Assembly (NCBI GenBank): GCA_945861465.1
Contig: CAMAVB010000003.1
Coordinates: 1-64,000 of the forward strand
DNA from: Candidatus Kuenenia stuttgartensis
Lineage (GTDB): Bacteria > Planctomycetota > Planctomycetia > Planctomycetales > Planctomycetaceae
Direction of reading: 5' to 3'
DNA: 64,000 nt
Both the position numbers and the translations under genes were made by a program. Below are positions 25,007 to 32,958 of this stretch, piece after piece (the stretch's first letter is position 1; each line of letters starts with the position of its first letter). The notes beneath the pieces are model-generated. The model made no database searches and was not told where the DNA came from. It saw only the letters and a program-made list of their open reading frames with translations.

Positions 25007-25972
25007 TCACTTTGCCGTCAGCTTATCGATCAGATATTCGTTCACGGTCTTGTGCTTCACGTCCGGAGCGTCCGGGTAGTTCAGTTCGCAGTCGACTTTG
25101 GCACTCAGGCAATGTTCCTGCAGCTTGACTCCGAAATTGGAAGTGTGCGTCGGATCCTTCTGTTCCTGTCCCAGTGCGGGCGGAGCGGTGTAGTGCAGAT
25201 ACACAGGTGGATCGTCTGGCGTCACCAGTGCATACGGGGAGTATTCCTGAATCCACGGCAGGATTTCTTCGCGGCGGGCAAGGAATGCGTCGAAGTCACG
25301 GGCCTTTTTGCCATTGACCTCTTTGAAGATGCCAAATGCGTGGCTTCCGTAGTTGCTGTTGGGAGCCCATTCCTTCATTTGCTGCGGGTCAAGTGTTGTC
25401 TGGGCTCCGTTGACTGCAGCACACAACAGGCGAGTTGATTCGTGTGAAATCGGATCGCTGCTGTTCGGGTCGGCCAGATCATCGTGAAATGCCAGCCACA
25501 GGCTTGAACAGGCACCGGCTGAACCTCCCGATGCGGCAATGCGGGTCTTGTCGATGTTCCACTCAGTCGCCTTACTGCGGACAAACTGCAGCGCTCGAGC
25601 GGCATCGTACAGACAGCCTTTGACCGGAGGTTCAACCTTGTCTGCCATGGCTTCCTCGATGAATCGGTATTCAATTGAGACGACGGAAATGCCGGCCTTG
25701 TGCATTGCGGGCACCAGCGAATTCATGCCGCCCATGCGATTACCCGCCTGCCATCCTCCTCCATGAATGAAGAACAACAGCGGCGTCGGCTTTTCCGATT
25801 CCACCTTCCAGAAACTCAGCACCTGCTTTGGATGGGAGCCGTAAGCGACCTCGGCTTCAGTCGGGGTTGGAGGTGGTTCGGGCGGCGTTTTCTTGTCCTG
25901 TGCGATGCCGTGGGAAGCGACACTGATCAACGCCATTGAAGTGGCGAACATGAGGATGAAAATGCGTTTCAT
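25007..25972 (-). CDS. Secreted alpha/beta hydrolase (HSL-type esterase)
   Basis: 321 aa from the ATG at 25972; the open frame continues upstream through low-complexity DNA, but the signal peptide (FILMFATSMALISVASHGIA) fixes the start. Hormone-sensitive-lipase-like esterase: oxyanion-hole HGGGWQAGNRMGG (about 82-94), nucleophile elbow AASGGSAGACSS (about 157-168, GxSxG). The acidic and His residues fall in the last third (for example DDPPVYLHYTA, and His near APDVKHKT). Predicted to hydrolyse a carboxylic or sugar ester outside the cytoplasm. Monocistronic; a family A element abuts its 3' end. Confidence 0.88.
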   Translation of the reverse strand: MKRIFILMFATSMALISVASHGIAQDKKTPPEPPPTPTEAEVAYGSHPKQVLSFWKVESEKPTPLLFFIHGGGWQAGNRMGGMNSLVPAMHKAGISVVSIEYRFIEEAMADKVEPPVKGCLYDAARALQFVRSKATEWNIDKTRIAASGGSAGACSSLWLAFHDDLADPNSSDPISHESTRLLCAAVNGAQTTLDPQQMKEWAPNSNYGSHAFGIFKEVNGKKARDFDAFLARREEILPWIQEYSPYALVTPDDPPVYLHYTAPPALGQEQKDPTHTSNFGVKLQEHCLSAKVDCELNYPDAPDVKHKTVNEYLIDKLTAK

Positions 25973-26030
25973 TGTTGAGCCTTTACTAAAACGGAGGCGG
26001 GTAGGGCAGGACTCGTTTGCGATTTTCGTC

Positions 26031-26051
26031 GCTCGGACATTTATGTCCGAG
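26031..26051. repeat. Short palindrome, family F
   Basis: CTCGGACATTTATGTCCGAG is a nearly perfect 20-bp palindrome upstream of the esterase gene. It belongs to the GGACATnnATGTCC set found at intervals through the window. Confidence 0.6.
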
Positions 26052-26091
26052 GGGGGCTGTTTAAAAGGCGTCACAAATCCCGGCGTTGATT

Positions 26092-26350
26092 TCTTAATCT
26101 TAATCCTACTCTTAATCTTAATCCCTTGTTTCAGCGTCGGCAAACTATAGTCAGGCTATTCACGGCTGGCCGGTCATTGACGATGGGCGACTCGTAGCGT
26201 GTGACAAGCAACGCGCAGGCACACCGTATCACCGGTCTGGTGTGCCGGCGCTGCCGCTTGTCACACCCTACAAATTCACAAATCCGGCAGCCATGCAGTC
26301 GAAGCGGGCGGTGCGAACCGATTAAGATTATGATTAAGATTATGATGAAG
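26092..26350. repeat. Compound element bounded by inverted TTAATC/GATTAA hexamer arrays
   Basis: Left end 26092-26124 repeats CTTAATCTTAATC, and right end 26320-26350 repeats GATTAAGATTATGATTAAG, its inverted form. Between them lies a family C palindrome (26194-26271). The whole fills the gap between the esterase and pntB genes. The hexamer arrays may be the ends of a mobile unit or simple-sequence DNA. Confidence 0.6.
26194..26271. repeat. Palindromic element, family C (copy 2)
   Basis: Inverted arms GTAGCGTGTGACAAGC and GCTTGTCACACCCTAC, same TGTGACAAGC subtype as the copy at 7875-7952, with GGCACACC/GGTGTGCC inner arms. Confidence 0.85.
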
Positions 26351-26416
26351 AGGGAGTTGATCACGACGGTGAATTGTGATCAGCATTATTTACTTCGATC
26401 GTGTTGTCTGGCGATG

Positions 26417-26440
26417 CGACGGACATGGATGTCCATCGTA
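26417..26440. repeat. Short palindrome, family F, just past the pntB stop
   Basis: GCGACGGACATGGATGTCCATCGTACG: a GGACATnnATGTCC-type palindrome 12 bp beyond the end of pntB. It may act as a 3' transcript structure. Confidence 0.55.
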
Positions 26441-26451
26441 CGTCACCAGGA

Positions 26452-27846
26452 TCAACCTTCCTGCAGCGCTTTCACAATGTCCACGATTGCTTTTTTGCCG
26501 TCGGCGTAAAGCATCAGAGAATGATCGAGTGCGAACAGCGGGTTGGCGATACCGGCGAAGCCGGGGCTGAGGCTGCGTTTGATGTTGATGACGGTGCGGG
26601 CTCGATCGACATCAATGATCGGCATGCCTGCGATCGGACTGTTGGGGTCCGTACGAGCCAGCGGATTCACCACATCGTTGGCTCCGAGGACGATTGCGAC
26701 ATCGACTTTGTCCATCGACGCATTGACTTCGTCCATTTCCTTCAGGCGTTCGTAGGCGATATCCGCTTCCGCCAGGAGCACGTTCATGTGACCCGGCATG
26801 CGCCCGGCCACGGGATGAATTCCGAATTCAACTTCAATTCCTTTCGCCAGCAGGAGGTTTGTCAGGTCACGGACGGCATGTTGTGCCTGAGCCACTGCCA
26901 TGCCATAGCCGGGGACGATGAGGACTCTTTCGGCAACTTCCAGCATCATCGCGACTTCTTCCGGCGATGTGGATTTCACATTTGCATAAATGTCATCGCT
27001 GGTTGTCGATTTTCCTTTGGCCTGGAGCGTGCCGAACAGGACCGCCCAGATCGAACGATTCATGGCAGTACACATGATGCGCGTGAGAATAATTCCGGAG
27101 GCACCAACGAGCGATCCCGCAATAATCAATAACGTGTTGTTCAACACAAAACCAGTCGCTGATGCCGCGAGGCCCGAATACGAATTGAGCAGTGCAATGA
27201 CGACCGGCATGTCCGCTCCGCCGATCGAAATTACCAGCAATACTCCCAGTCCCAGCGCGAGCAGAACCATGACCCAATACGCAACTTCTGCCCAGGCTGG
27301 CTCAACGACCATCAGGGCAGACAGTCCGATACAGGCCACTGCCAGCAGCAAATTGGCAAGCTTCTGCCATGGAGCGTCGAAGTCTTTCAAGAACTTGAAC
27401 TCTTCAAGTTTTCCGTAAGCGACAAGACTTCCGGTCAGCGTGACGGCGCCGATCAGTCCCGAAGCTGCGGTCGCGATCAGGACGTCCATCCCTTCGTTTC
27501 CGGCACTGACAAGAGTCGTGTGTTCTTTACCGGCAAGGTAGGCTCCGGCGACAAGAAAGGACCCGCCGCCTCCAAGCCCGTTGAGGAGGGCGACCATTTG
27601 CGGCATCGTGGTCATCTGCACGCGCTTCGCCATCACGGTTCCAATCACAGAACCGATGGCGATGCTGATCAGGATTCCGGTCCATGTGACAACATCGCGA
27701 TGCAGAAGTGTGGCCACGATAGCCAGCAACATTGCCAGCGAACCAATCCAGTTGCCGCGGACGGCAGTTCTGGGTTTGGTCATGCCTTTGAGGCCGATAA
27801 TAAACAGGACGGCGGAAATCAGATAACAGAGATCGATAAGGGCCAT
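26452..27846 (-). CDS. pntB: NAD(P)(+) transhydrogenase beta subunit
   Basis: 464 aa from the ATG at 27846 (GTG at 27852 possible). Proton-translocating transhydrogenase couples hydride transfer from NADH to NADP+ with proton entry. The first about 280 residues are membrane helices (domain II; LIDLCYLISAVLFIIGLKGM at the start). The C-terminal about 180 residues are the NADP(H)-binding domain III with VLIVPGYGMAVAQAQHAV, EFGIHPVAGRMPGHMNVLLA, DVAIVLGANDVVNP and IIDVDRARTVINIKR motifs. Length matches the family. Last gene of the pntA1-pntA2-pntB operon, 18 nt after pntA2. Confidence 0.97.
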   Translation of the reverse strand: MALIDLCYLISAVLFIIGLKGMTKPRTAVRGNWIGSLAMLLAIVATLLHRDVVTWTGILISIAIGSVIGTVMAKRVQMTTMPQMVALLNGLGGGGSFLVAGAYLAGKEHTTLVSAGNEGMDVLIATAASGLIGAVTLTGSLVAYGKLEEFKFLKDFDAPWQKLANLLLAVACIGLSALMVVEPAWAEVAYWVMVLLALGLGVLLVISIGGADMPVVIALLNSYSGLAASATGFVLNNTLLIIAGSLVGASGIILTRIMCTAMNRSIWAVLFGTLQAKGKSTTSDDIYANVKSTSPEEVAMMLEVAERVLIVPGYGMAVAQAQHAVRDLTNLLLAKGIEVEFGIHPVAGRMPGHMNVLLAEADIAYERLKEMDEVNASMDKVDVAIVLGANDVVNPLARTDPNSPIAGMPIIDVDRARTVINIKRSLSPGFAGIANPLFALDHSLMLYADGKKAIVDIVKALQEG

Positions 27847-27864
27847 GTTCACGGGAAATACTCT

Positions 27865-28230
27865 CTAATTCTTCGATTTTGGTTTGAACATGGACAGCAT
27901 GCGATCGGTCACCACAAATCCGCCAACGACATTGATCGTGGCAAGGATCACCGCAATCAGTCCGAGCACAGTGGCGGTGGTGCCGCCATCTTTGCCGCTC
28001 TCAAGAATTGCACCGACGACTGTGATTCCCGAAATCGCATTCGACCCGGACATCAGCGGCGTGTGCAGCGTCGGCGGAATTTTGACAATGATTTCGACGC
28101 CGACAAAGACCGCCACCACGAAGATCGTGACGAGCAACATCAGCGTGCCAGTGTTGGCGGCTGCGGGAAGGGTTGCGGCAGGCGGCAGGACGTCCGCCAG
28201 CAGATAAGATTGATGAATGAATGGATTCAT
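27865..28230 (-). CDS. pntA2: NAD(P)(+) transhydrogenase alpha subunit, membrane part
   Basis: 121 aa. This is the short separate membrane piece of the alpha subunit found in bacteria where PntA is split. After a hydrophilic N-terminus it has membrane helices (LMLLVTIFVVAVFVGVEIIV; LGLIAVILATINVVGGFVV) and the conserved IPPTLHTPLMSGSNAISGIT loop typical of domain II. Lies between pntA1 and pntB; a repeat cluster (28293-28475) fills the 241-bp gap to pntA1. Confidence 0.95.
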   Translation of the reverse strand: MNPFIHQSYLLADVLPPAATLPAAANTGTLMLLVTIFVVAVFVGVEIIVKIPPTLHTPLMSGSNAISGITVVGAILESGKDGGTTATVLGLIAVILATINVVGGFVVTDRMLSMFKPKSKN

Positions 28231-28292
28231 GGAGTGAAAACTTTCGATTCAGATTTTTGGAGCGGAATGGCACCAGCGGCCACCGCTTGAAA

Positions 28293-28475
28293 GTAGGTCC
28301 AGCCTGCCGGGCTGGACTTTCGCCGCAAGGCGAACCGATGGGCGGATGTCCGCTCAACGGCGACAGGTTGTTGGGCAAACGACCTGCGATTAGTCGCGTG
28401 TCGCAACATGTTGCGAAGTCCTTTCCGGCAGAAAGGACCTACCAAACACAGTCCTTTCCGGCAGAAAGGACCTAC
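28293..28475. repeat. Palindromic element, family E (copy 1) inside the pnt operon
   Basis: Starts GTAGGTCCAGCCTGCC and ends GGCAGAAAGGACCTAC, with an extra tandem half (28451-28475, AGTCCTTTCCGGCAGAAAGG). A related copy is at 29961-30114. The right end supplies the TAG stop codon of pntA1 (28472-28474, read on the minus strand). Confidence 0.8.
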
Positions 28476-29638
28476 AATGAACACAGCAATTCCCGGACAC
28501 GATCGTTGACGATTTCGCCGTTTTGAGCCACCAGAGTATCGCGAATAATTTCGTCGGTTGTATCAATCTTGACGGAACCTGATTTGATCATGGGCATCAG
28601 GAACGTCGTGATGTTTTTGCTGAACATTTCACTGGCATGAACCGGGATCGAACTCGCCAGATTCACTGGGCCCAGAACCCTGACTCCGTTAAGTTCCACC
28701 GTTTCGCCTGCGACGGTAACTTCACAATTGCCGCCACGTTCGGCGGAGATATCGACGACAACCGATCCCGGTGCCATCGCTTCAACCATTTCGCGTGTCA
28801 CCAGCACAGGAGCTTTTTTTCCCGGAATAGCGGCGGTCGTGATCACGACGTCGCAGCCAGCGATTACTTTTTTCAAGGCTTCACGCTGCTGACTGTAAAA
28901 TTCATCGCTCATCTGTTTTGCATAACCGCCGACGGATTCCGCATTGTCCGCTTTCACATCCAGCACGACGAACTTACCACCGAGACTCTCGACTTGTTCC
29001 TTCACTGCCGGACGAATGTCGTACCCGAACACAACGGCTCCCATTCGCTTTGCAGACGCAATGGCCTGCAGTCCGGCGACTCCGGCACCGATCACCAGAA
29101 CCCGCGCGGGTTTCACCGTGCCCGCGGCGGTCATCATCATCGGGAACATACGGGGTGATTCGATCGCAGCCAACAGAACGGCGCGGTAACCTGCGATTGT
29201 CGCCATTGATGACAGGATGTCCATGCTCTGTGCGCGTGTGATTCGCGGCACAAGTTCCAGTGAGAACACGGTCGCGCCGGTGGCTGCAGCCTTGCCAATG
29301 ACATCCGGTCGCCAGAGCGGTTCACATCCTGCGATAAGGACCTGATCTTTTCGCAAAAGACCAATGTCGGCATCGGCGAATTCGGCACAGGCTCCCAGAC
29401 TGCGAACCTGAAGAATGATATTTGCTCGCGCGAAGAGTTCAGCGCGATCCACCACAATCGTGGCACCTTTGGAGACGTATTGCTCGTCGGGAAATCCTGC
29501 GGCTTGTCCGGCGTTTTTCTGGATCAGAACCTCCGCCACCGTCTTTTTCAATCCCGAAACTGCGGACGGGACCAGAGCCACACGGCGTTCGTCCGGATCT
29601 GCTTCACGGAGAACGCCCAAAATCAGCGACTGTGTCAT
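28472..29638 (-). CDS. pntA1: NAD(P)(+) transhydrogenase alpha subunit, NAD-binding part
   Basis: 388 aa, the domain I of the split alpha subunit, which binds NAD(H). N-terminus LGVLREADPDERRVALVPSA fits alanine-dehydrogenase/PNT-type proteins. The NAD fold follows with VLVIGAGVAGLQAIASAKRMG (about 170-190), DIRPAVKEQVESLGG, DVVITTAAIPGKKAPVLVT and SVVVDISAERGGNCE. First gene of the operon. The last codons and the TAG stop merge into a family E repeat that then separates it from pntA2, so the native C-terminus may have been altered by the insertion. Confidence 0.95.
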   Translation of the reverse strand: MTQSLILGVLREADPDERRVALVPSAVSGLKKTVAEVLIQKNAGQAAGFPDEQYVSKGATIVVDRAELFARANIILQVRSLGACAEFADADIGLLRKDQVLIAGCEPLWRPDVIGKAAATGATVFSLELVPRITRAQSMDILSSMATIAGYRAVLLAAIESPRMFPMMMTAAGTVKPARVLVIGAGVAGLQAIASAKRMGAVVFGYDIRPAVKEQVESLGGKFVVLDVKADNAESVGGYAKQMSDEFYSQQREALKKVIAGCDVVITTAAIPGKKAPVLVTREMVEAMAPGSVVVDISAERGGNCEVTVAGETVELNGVRVLGPVNLASSIPVHASEMFSKNITTFLMPMIKSGSVKIDTTDEIIRDTLVAQNGEIVNDRVRELLCSL

Positions 29639-30149
29639 ATCTCTTCAATCACTCCCGTCCAACAAATTCGTAGCTCAGTCGCTCCGCCGACTGAGATTCA
29701 GTCCGGAAATTGCAGCGATATTAACACTGGCGAGTTGTGGTAACCGGACTGTGCCGTTGTCTTCGCACAGGAATCAGCAGGAACACGAGTCGCGGAACGA
29801 CATCGCCTACATGCGCGAACGAAATCATATGGCATCGCCGAAATTGACTCCAGGGACTCTGTGACAGCCATTTTTCTGTTCCCGATAGCGGCTAAATATC
29901 GGGGTGGCCTGATCGTTTATCAGCGTCTGACGCTGGGTGCAGTCGCGGAAGATTGTTAAAGTAGGTCCTTTTCTGCCGGAAAGGACTTTCGCTGTAAGGC
30001 GAACCGCCATGGGGCGCACATCCGCTCCACGTCGCCGCTTGGTCGTCAATTCGACCGTGATTCGTGGCTGGTCGCGGCTTGGCCGCGAAGTCCTGCTCGG
30101 CAAGCAGGACCTGCCGAAATCGGTGACTGTAACCTCTGACGCTGGATAA
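29639..30149. other. Divergent gap between pntA1 and a sulfatase-like gene
   Basis: 511 bp. The right part is a family E repeat (29961-30114). The left 320 bp hold no convincing ORF and should contain the pnt promoter; no box assigned by eye. Confidence 0.45.
29961..30114. repeat. Palindromic element, family E (copy 2)
   Basis: Starts GTAGGTCCTTTTCTGCCGG, ends GGACCTGC. It shares the inner GCTGTAAGGCGAACCG / GCCGCAAGGCGAACCG block with copy 1 at 28293-28475. It ends about 35 bp before the next gene's ATG. Confidence 0.8.
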
Positions 30150-31319
30150 ATGATGACGGAGAATTTTGCGACGGTGCCTGCGGTCTGGGTGCTTATCTTT
30201 GATCAGTATCCGATAGATTTTGCGTTCGAAGAATTGCGGGAGCAGCAGGAGTCCCAGTGTTCCGAAGGGCCGACGTCCACCGCTCGCCAGGAAAGCGCTG
30301 GGCCGTTTGATCGGCTTGATCTGGAATCAACGTGCTTTGAACAATTCCTGCTGCAGGATGTCCGCAGCAACATTTCGGTCGCCGAAGTTTTTGGGGGTGA
30401 GGCTGCGTTCAGGAAACTGGCGGACGCAATGACTGAGGCTGGTCAGACGGCATGTCTCGCGAGTTTGACGGTCGAGGATACATTATTCACCGTTCATGAG
30501 GGCAGCAGTGCGATGGAGTCGTCGCTACGCGGCTGTGGAATTCCGCTGCACGCTGCCATTCGTCTGGACTGCAGCAATCATGATGCAGCATCTGCTGCCG
30601 ACGGCTCGCACGACGCGGATCGTGCGTTTCTGGCGAATCTGGTTTGGATGGAAGCACCGATTGCGTCGTCTGCAAACGCGGCGAACGCGGCAAAAAGGGT
30701 ACTCGATACTGTATTCAAACGTCTGCAGACTCGTTCCATGCACGAAGGCCATTGTCCCGTGCTGATGGTGACTTTCCGCGCGGGTGAAGATCGCGATGTG
30801 CGTGAACCTTTAAAGTCCGGGATGGCAGAAAATCGGGTGCATGTGCCGTTATGGATACATCCCCACGCGGGCCATGCGTGCCGGGTTCAGGCGTTAGTCG
30901 GCAGTTTTGATCTGTTGTCGACGATTGAAACATTCCTTGGAAGTGCCAGTGCGTCTGATGAAGCCAGTCCGCCTGACGTGGCTCAGATTGCCGATTCGTC
31001 GGAACGTGTGGTCACCGCTGAACAGCAATTGTCATCAGGTCCACGGAGCCTCGCGTTCCTCTGCGGTGCGCCGCAGGTGTGTCCGGATCGCCTCCTGAAA
31101 CTGCACGGCGACGAATGGGAGGGCGCAAGGACGGAAGAGTTTCTGCTGGTAATTCCCGATCGCAGTCCATCGAACATGGACAAGACCGAAAGCGACGGCG
31201 ACGATTCTGAAGAACCGTCCCGTCGCCTGTATGTGAAACCTGAGGATCGATATAACGTCAACGATGTGAGCGGAACTTACGCGACCGCAGCGGATGAACT
31301 TGCTCGTCTGATCAGTTGA
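30150..31319 (+). CDS. Degenerate sulfatase-like protein
   Basis: 389 aa, no signal peptide. The mid to C-terminal parts read like a sulfatase: VPLWIHPHAGHACRVQALVG followed by SFDLLSTIETFLG (about 230-262), the usual VPLxxxxP...DLxPTxxxLxG segment. Near the end LYVKPEDRYNVNDVSG (about 358-373) resembles tails of planctomycete sulfatase-like proteins. The Cys/Ser-x-Pro-x-Arg formylglycine motif and the N-terminal metal-binding Asp-Asp pair are not present; the N-terminus is VWVLIFDQYPIDFAFEELRE. It is therefore probably non-catalytic, perhaps regulatory or structural. Family call is by eye, so moderate. Confidence 0.55.
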   Translation: MMTENFATVPAVWVLIFDQYPIDFAFEELREQQESQCSEGPTSTARQESAGPFDRLDLESTCFEQFLLQDVRSNISVAEVFGGEAAFRKLADAMTEAGQTACLASLTVEDTLFTVHEGSSAMESSLRGCGIPLHAAIRLDCSNHDAASAADGSHDADRAFLANLVWMEAPIASSANAANAAKRVLDTVFKRLQTRSMHEGHCPVLMVTFRAGEDRDVREPLKSGMAENRVHVPLWIHPHAGHACRVQALVGSFDLLSTIETFLGSASASDEASPPDVAQIADSSERVVTAEQQLSSGPRSLAFLCGAPQVCPDRLLKLHGDEWEGARTEEFLLVIPDRSPSNMDKTESDGDDSEEPSRRLYVKPEDRYNVNDVSGTYATAADELARLIS

Positions 31320-31576
31320 CGTAGGACGGTTTATTGGCTGGCAGGAGCTGCATCATTGTCCGGGGTTTCACTTGTGCCTCACTCCAACTCTGGCCACCAT
31401 GCCGCTTCTGTGCTCTGCGGCCGTGCAATCACGGGCGATTCCGGTTATCATTTTCCTCTGCGGCAAATGGGAGCATTTCTGAGCCGATGTCTTCCGACAT
31501 GTGGAGGCACTCCGGCGTTCCGCAGAATTCTTTTGCCGCACCAATTCTGGTTCAATTCTCCAACAGGATTTTATCG

Positions 31577-32947
31577 ATGTCAGTGTCTCGCCAAACAACG
31601 CGTCGTAATTTTCTCCAGGGGGTCGCCACTGCAGGGACCGCCGCTATTCTGAGCCCCTCAATTAACCGGGCTTTCGGCTATCAGTCACCGAACGAACGCC
31701 CGGTCTTTGCGACGATCGGCCTGCGAAACCAGGGCTGGGAGATTACCGGCAAATCATTTAAGTTTGCTGATTTTGCAGCACTTGCTGACGTCGATTCCAA
31801 CGTCCTTGGAGCGAACGTCGAAAAGACGGAAAAGGCACAGAAAAAGAAACCGGACTCTTACAAGGACTACCGAAAGATCCTCGATCGAAAAGACATTGAT
31901 GCCGTGATGATCGCCACACCGGACCATTGGCACACAAAGATTGCGGTCGAAGCGATGTATGCCGGCAAAGATGTGTACTGCGAAAAACCGCTTACGCTGA
32001 CGATTGCGGAAGGCAAGTTGATTGAGAAGGTCGTCAAGGAGACTGGTCGAGTTTTTCAGGTTGGCACGATGCAGCGAACGGAATCAGACCAGCGATTCCT
32101 GCAGGCAGTCGCTCTGGTCAAACATGGACGCATCGGCAAGGTTCAAAGAGTGACATGTGGCATTAACGGCATGGAGGCGTCGCCCGTGATTCCCGTTGCT
32201 TCCGTTCCTCAGGAACTTGACTGGGAATTCTGGCTCGGACCTGCACCGAAAGTTGATTATCGAGCCCTCCCCGAAATGCGCGAGGGATACGGTGGCGGTG
32301 TGCCGCTCTTCAGCAATTGCCACTACGCCTTCAGAAACTGGCATGAATATTCCGGCGGAAAATTGACCGACTGGGGCGCTCACCACGTCGATATCGCCTG
32401 CTGGGCTCTCGGTGCCGGCGACACCGGGCCGAGCAAAGTGTCGCCGGTCGAATTCAAGTTGCCGGTCGAATACAAGGACGGAAATCCCGTGGTTCAGGAT
32501 CAGTACAACGCCGCCACCAGCTTTAAGATCAAAGTCGACATGCCGAACAACGTCGAAATGATTATCACGAGCGAGGGCGACAACGGCATTCTCTTCGAAG
32601 GGACCGAAGGTCGCTTTTTCGTCAACCGAGGCAAGATCGCCGGCAAGCCTGTGGAGGACCTGAAGGACAAACCACTGCCGGAAGGAGCCATCGAGGAAGT
32701 GTACGGTGGAAAAGTGAGCGAGAACCACACGGCCAATTTCATCGAAGCGATGAAGTCTCGCAAGCAACCGATTTCCGACGTCTGGACCCACAACCGTATG
32801 CTGGAAATCTGCCACCTGAGCAACATCGCCATGCGCCTGAACCGCGAACTCAACTGGGACGCAGCCAAGCGAGAAATCATCGGAGACGCCCAGGCAAACT
32901 CGTTCCTCGCGCGAGAAAATCGCAAGGGGTATGAGATTAATATGTAG
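31577..32947 (+). CDS. Gfo/Idh/MocA family oxidoreductase, Tat-exported
   Basis: 456 aa from the ATG at 31577. A twin-arginine signal sits at the start (QTTRRNFLQGVATAGTAAIL), typical for planctomycete members, so the enzyme acts outside the cytoplasm with a pre-bound NAD(P). The Rossmann part reads PVFATIGLRNQGWEITGKSF, with the middle GKDVYCEKPLTLTIAEGKL (catalytic Glu-Lys-Pro) and GVPLFSNCHYAFRNWHEYSG, LTDWGAHHVDIACWALG, the latter carrying the conserved His pair. Likely oxidises a sugar or inositol-like substrate; substrate unknown. Upstream 257 bp show no gene. Confidence 0.93.
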   Translation: MSVSRQTTRRNFLQGVATAGTAAILSPSINRAFGYQSPNERPVFATIGLRNQGWEITGKSFKFADFAALADVDSNVLGANVEKTEKAQKKKPDSYKDYRKILDRKDIDAVMIATPDHWHTKIAVEAMYAGKDVYCEKPLTLTIAEGKLIEKVVKETGRVFQVGTMQRTESDQRFLQAVALVKHGRIGKVQRVTCGINGMEASPVIPVASVPQELDWEFWLGPAPKVDYRALPEMREGYGGGVPLFSNCHYAFRNWHEYSGGKLTDWGAHHVDIACWALGAGDTGPSKVSPVEFKLPVEYKDGNPVVQDQYNAATSFKIKVDMPNNVEMIITSEGDNGILFEGTEGRFFVNRGKIAGKPVEDLKDKPLPEGAIEEVYGGKVSENHTANFIEAMKSRKQPISDVWTHNRMLEICHLSNIAMRLNRELNWDAAKREIIGDAQANSFLARENRKGYEINM

Positions 32948-32958
32948 CCGACCGCCGT

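Noticed and set aside
25973..26143. N-terminal extension of the esterase frame (Lys/Ile-rich)
   Set aside because: Encoded by hexamer repeats; a proper signal peptide starts at the ATG 25972.
27520..28290. 256-aa plus-strand frame rich in His, Asp and Gly
   Set aside because: Antisense to pntB and pntA2, both well supported; composition arises from complementary codons.
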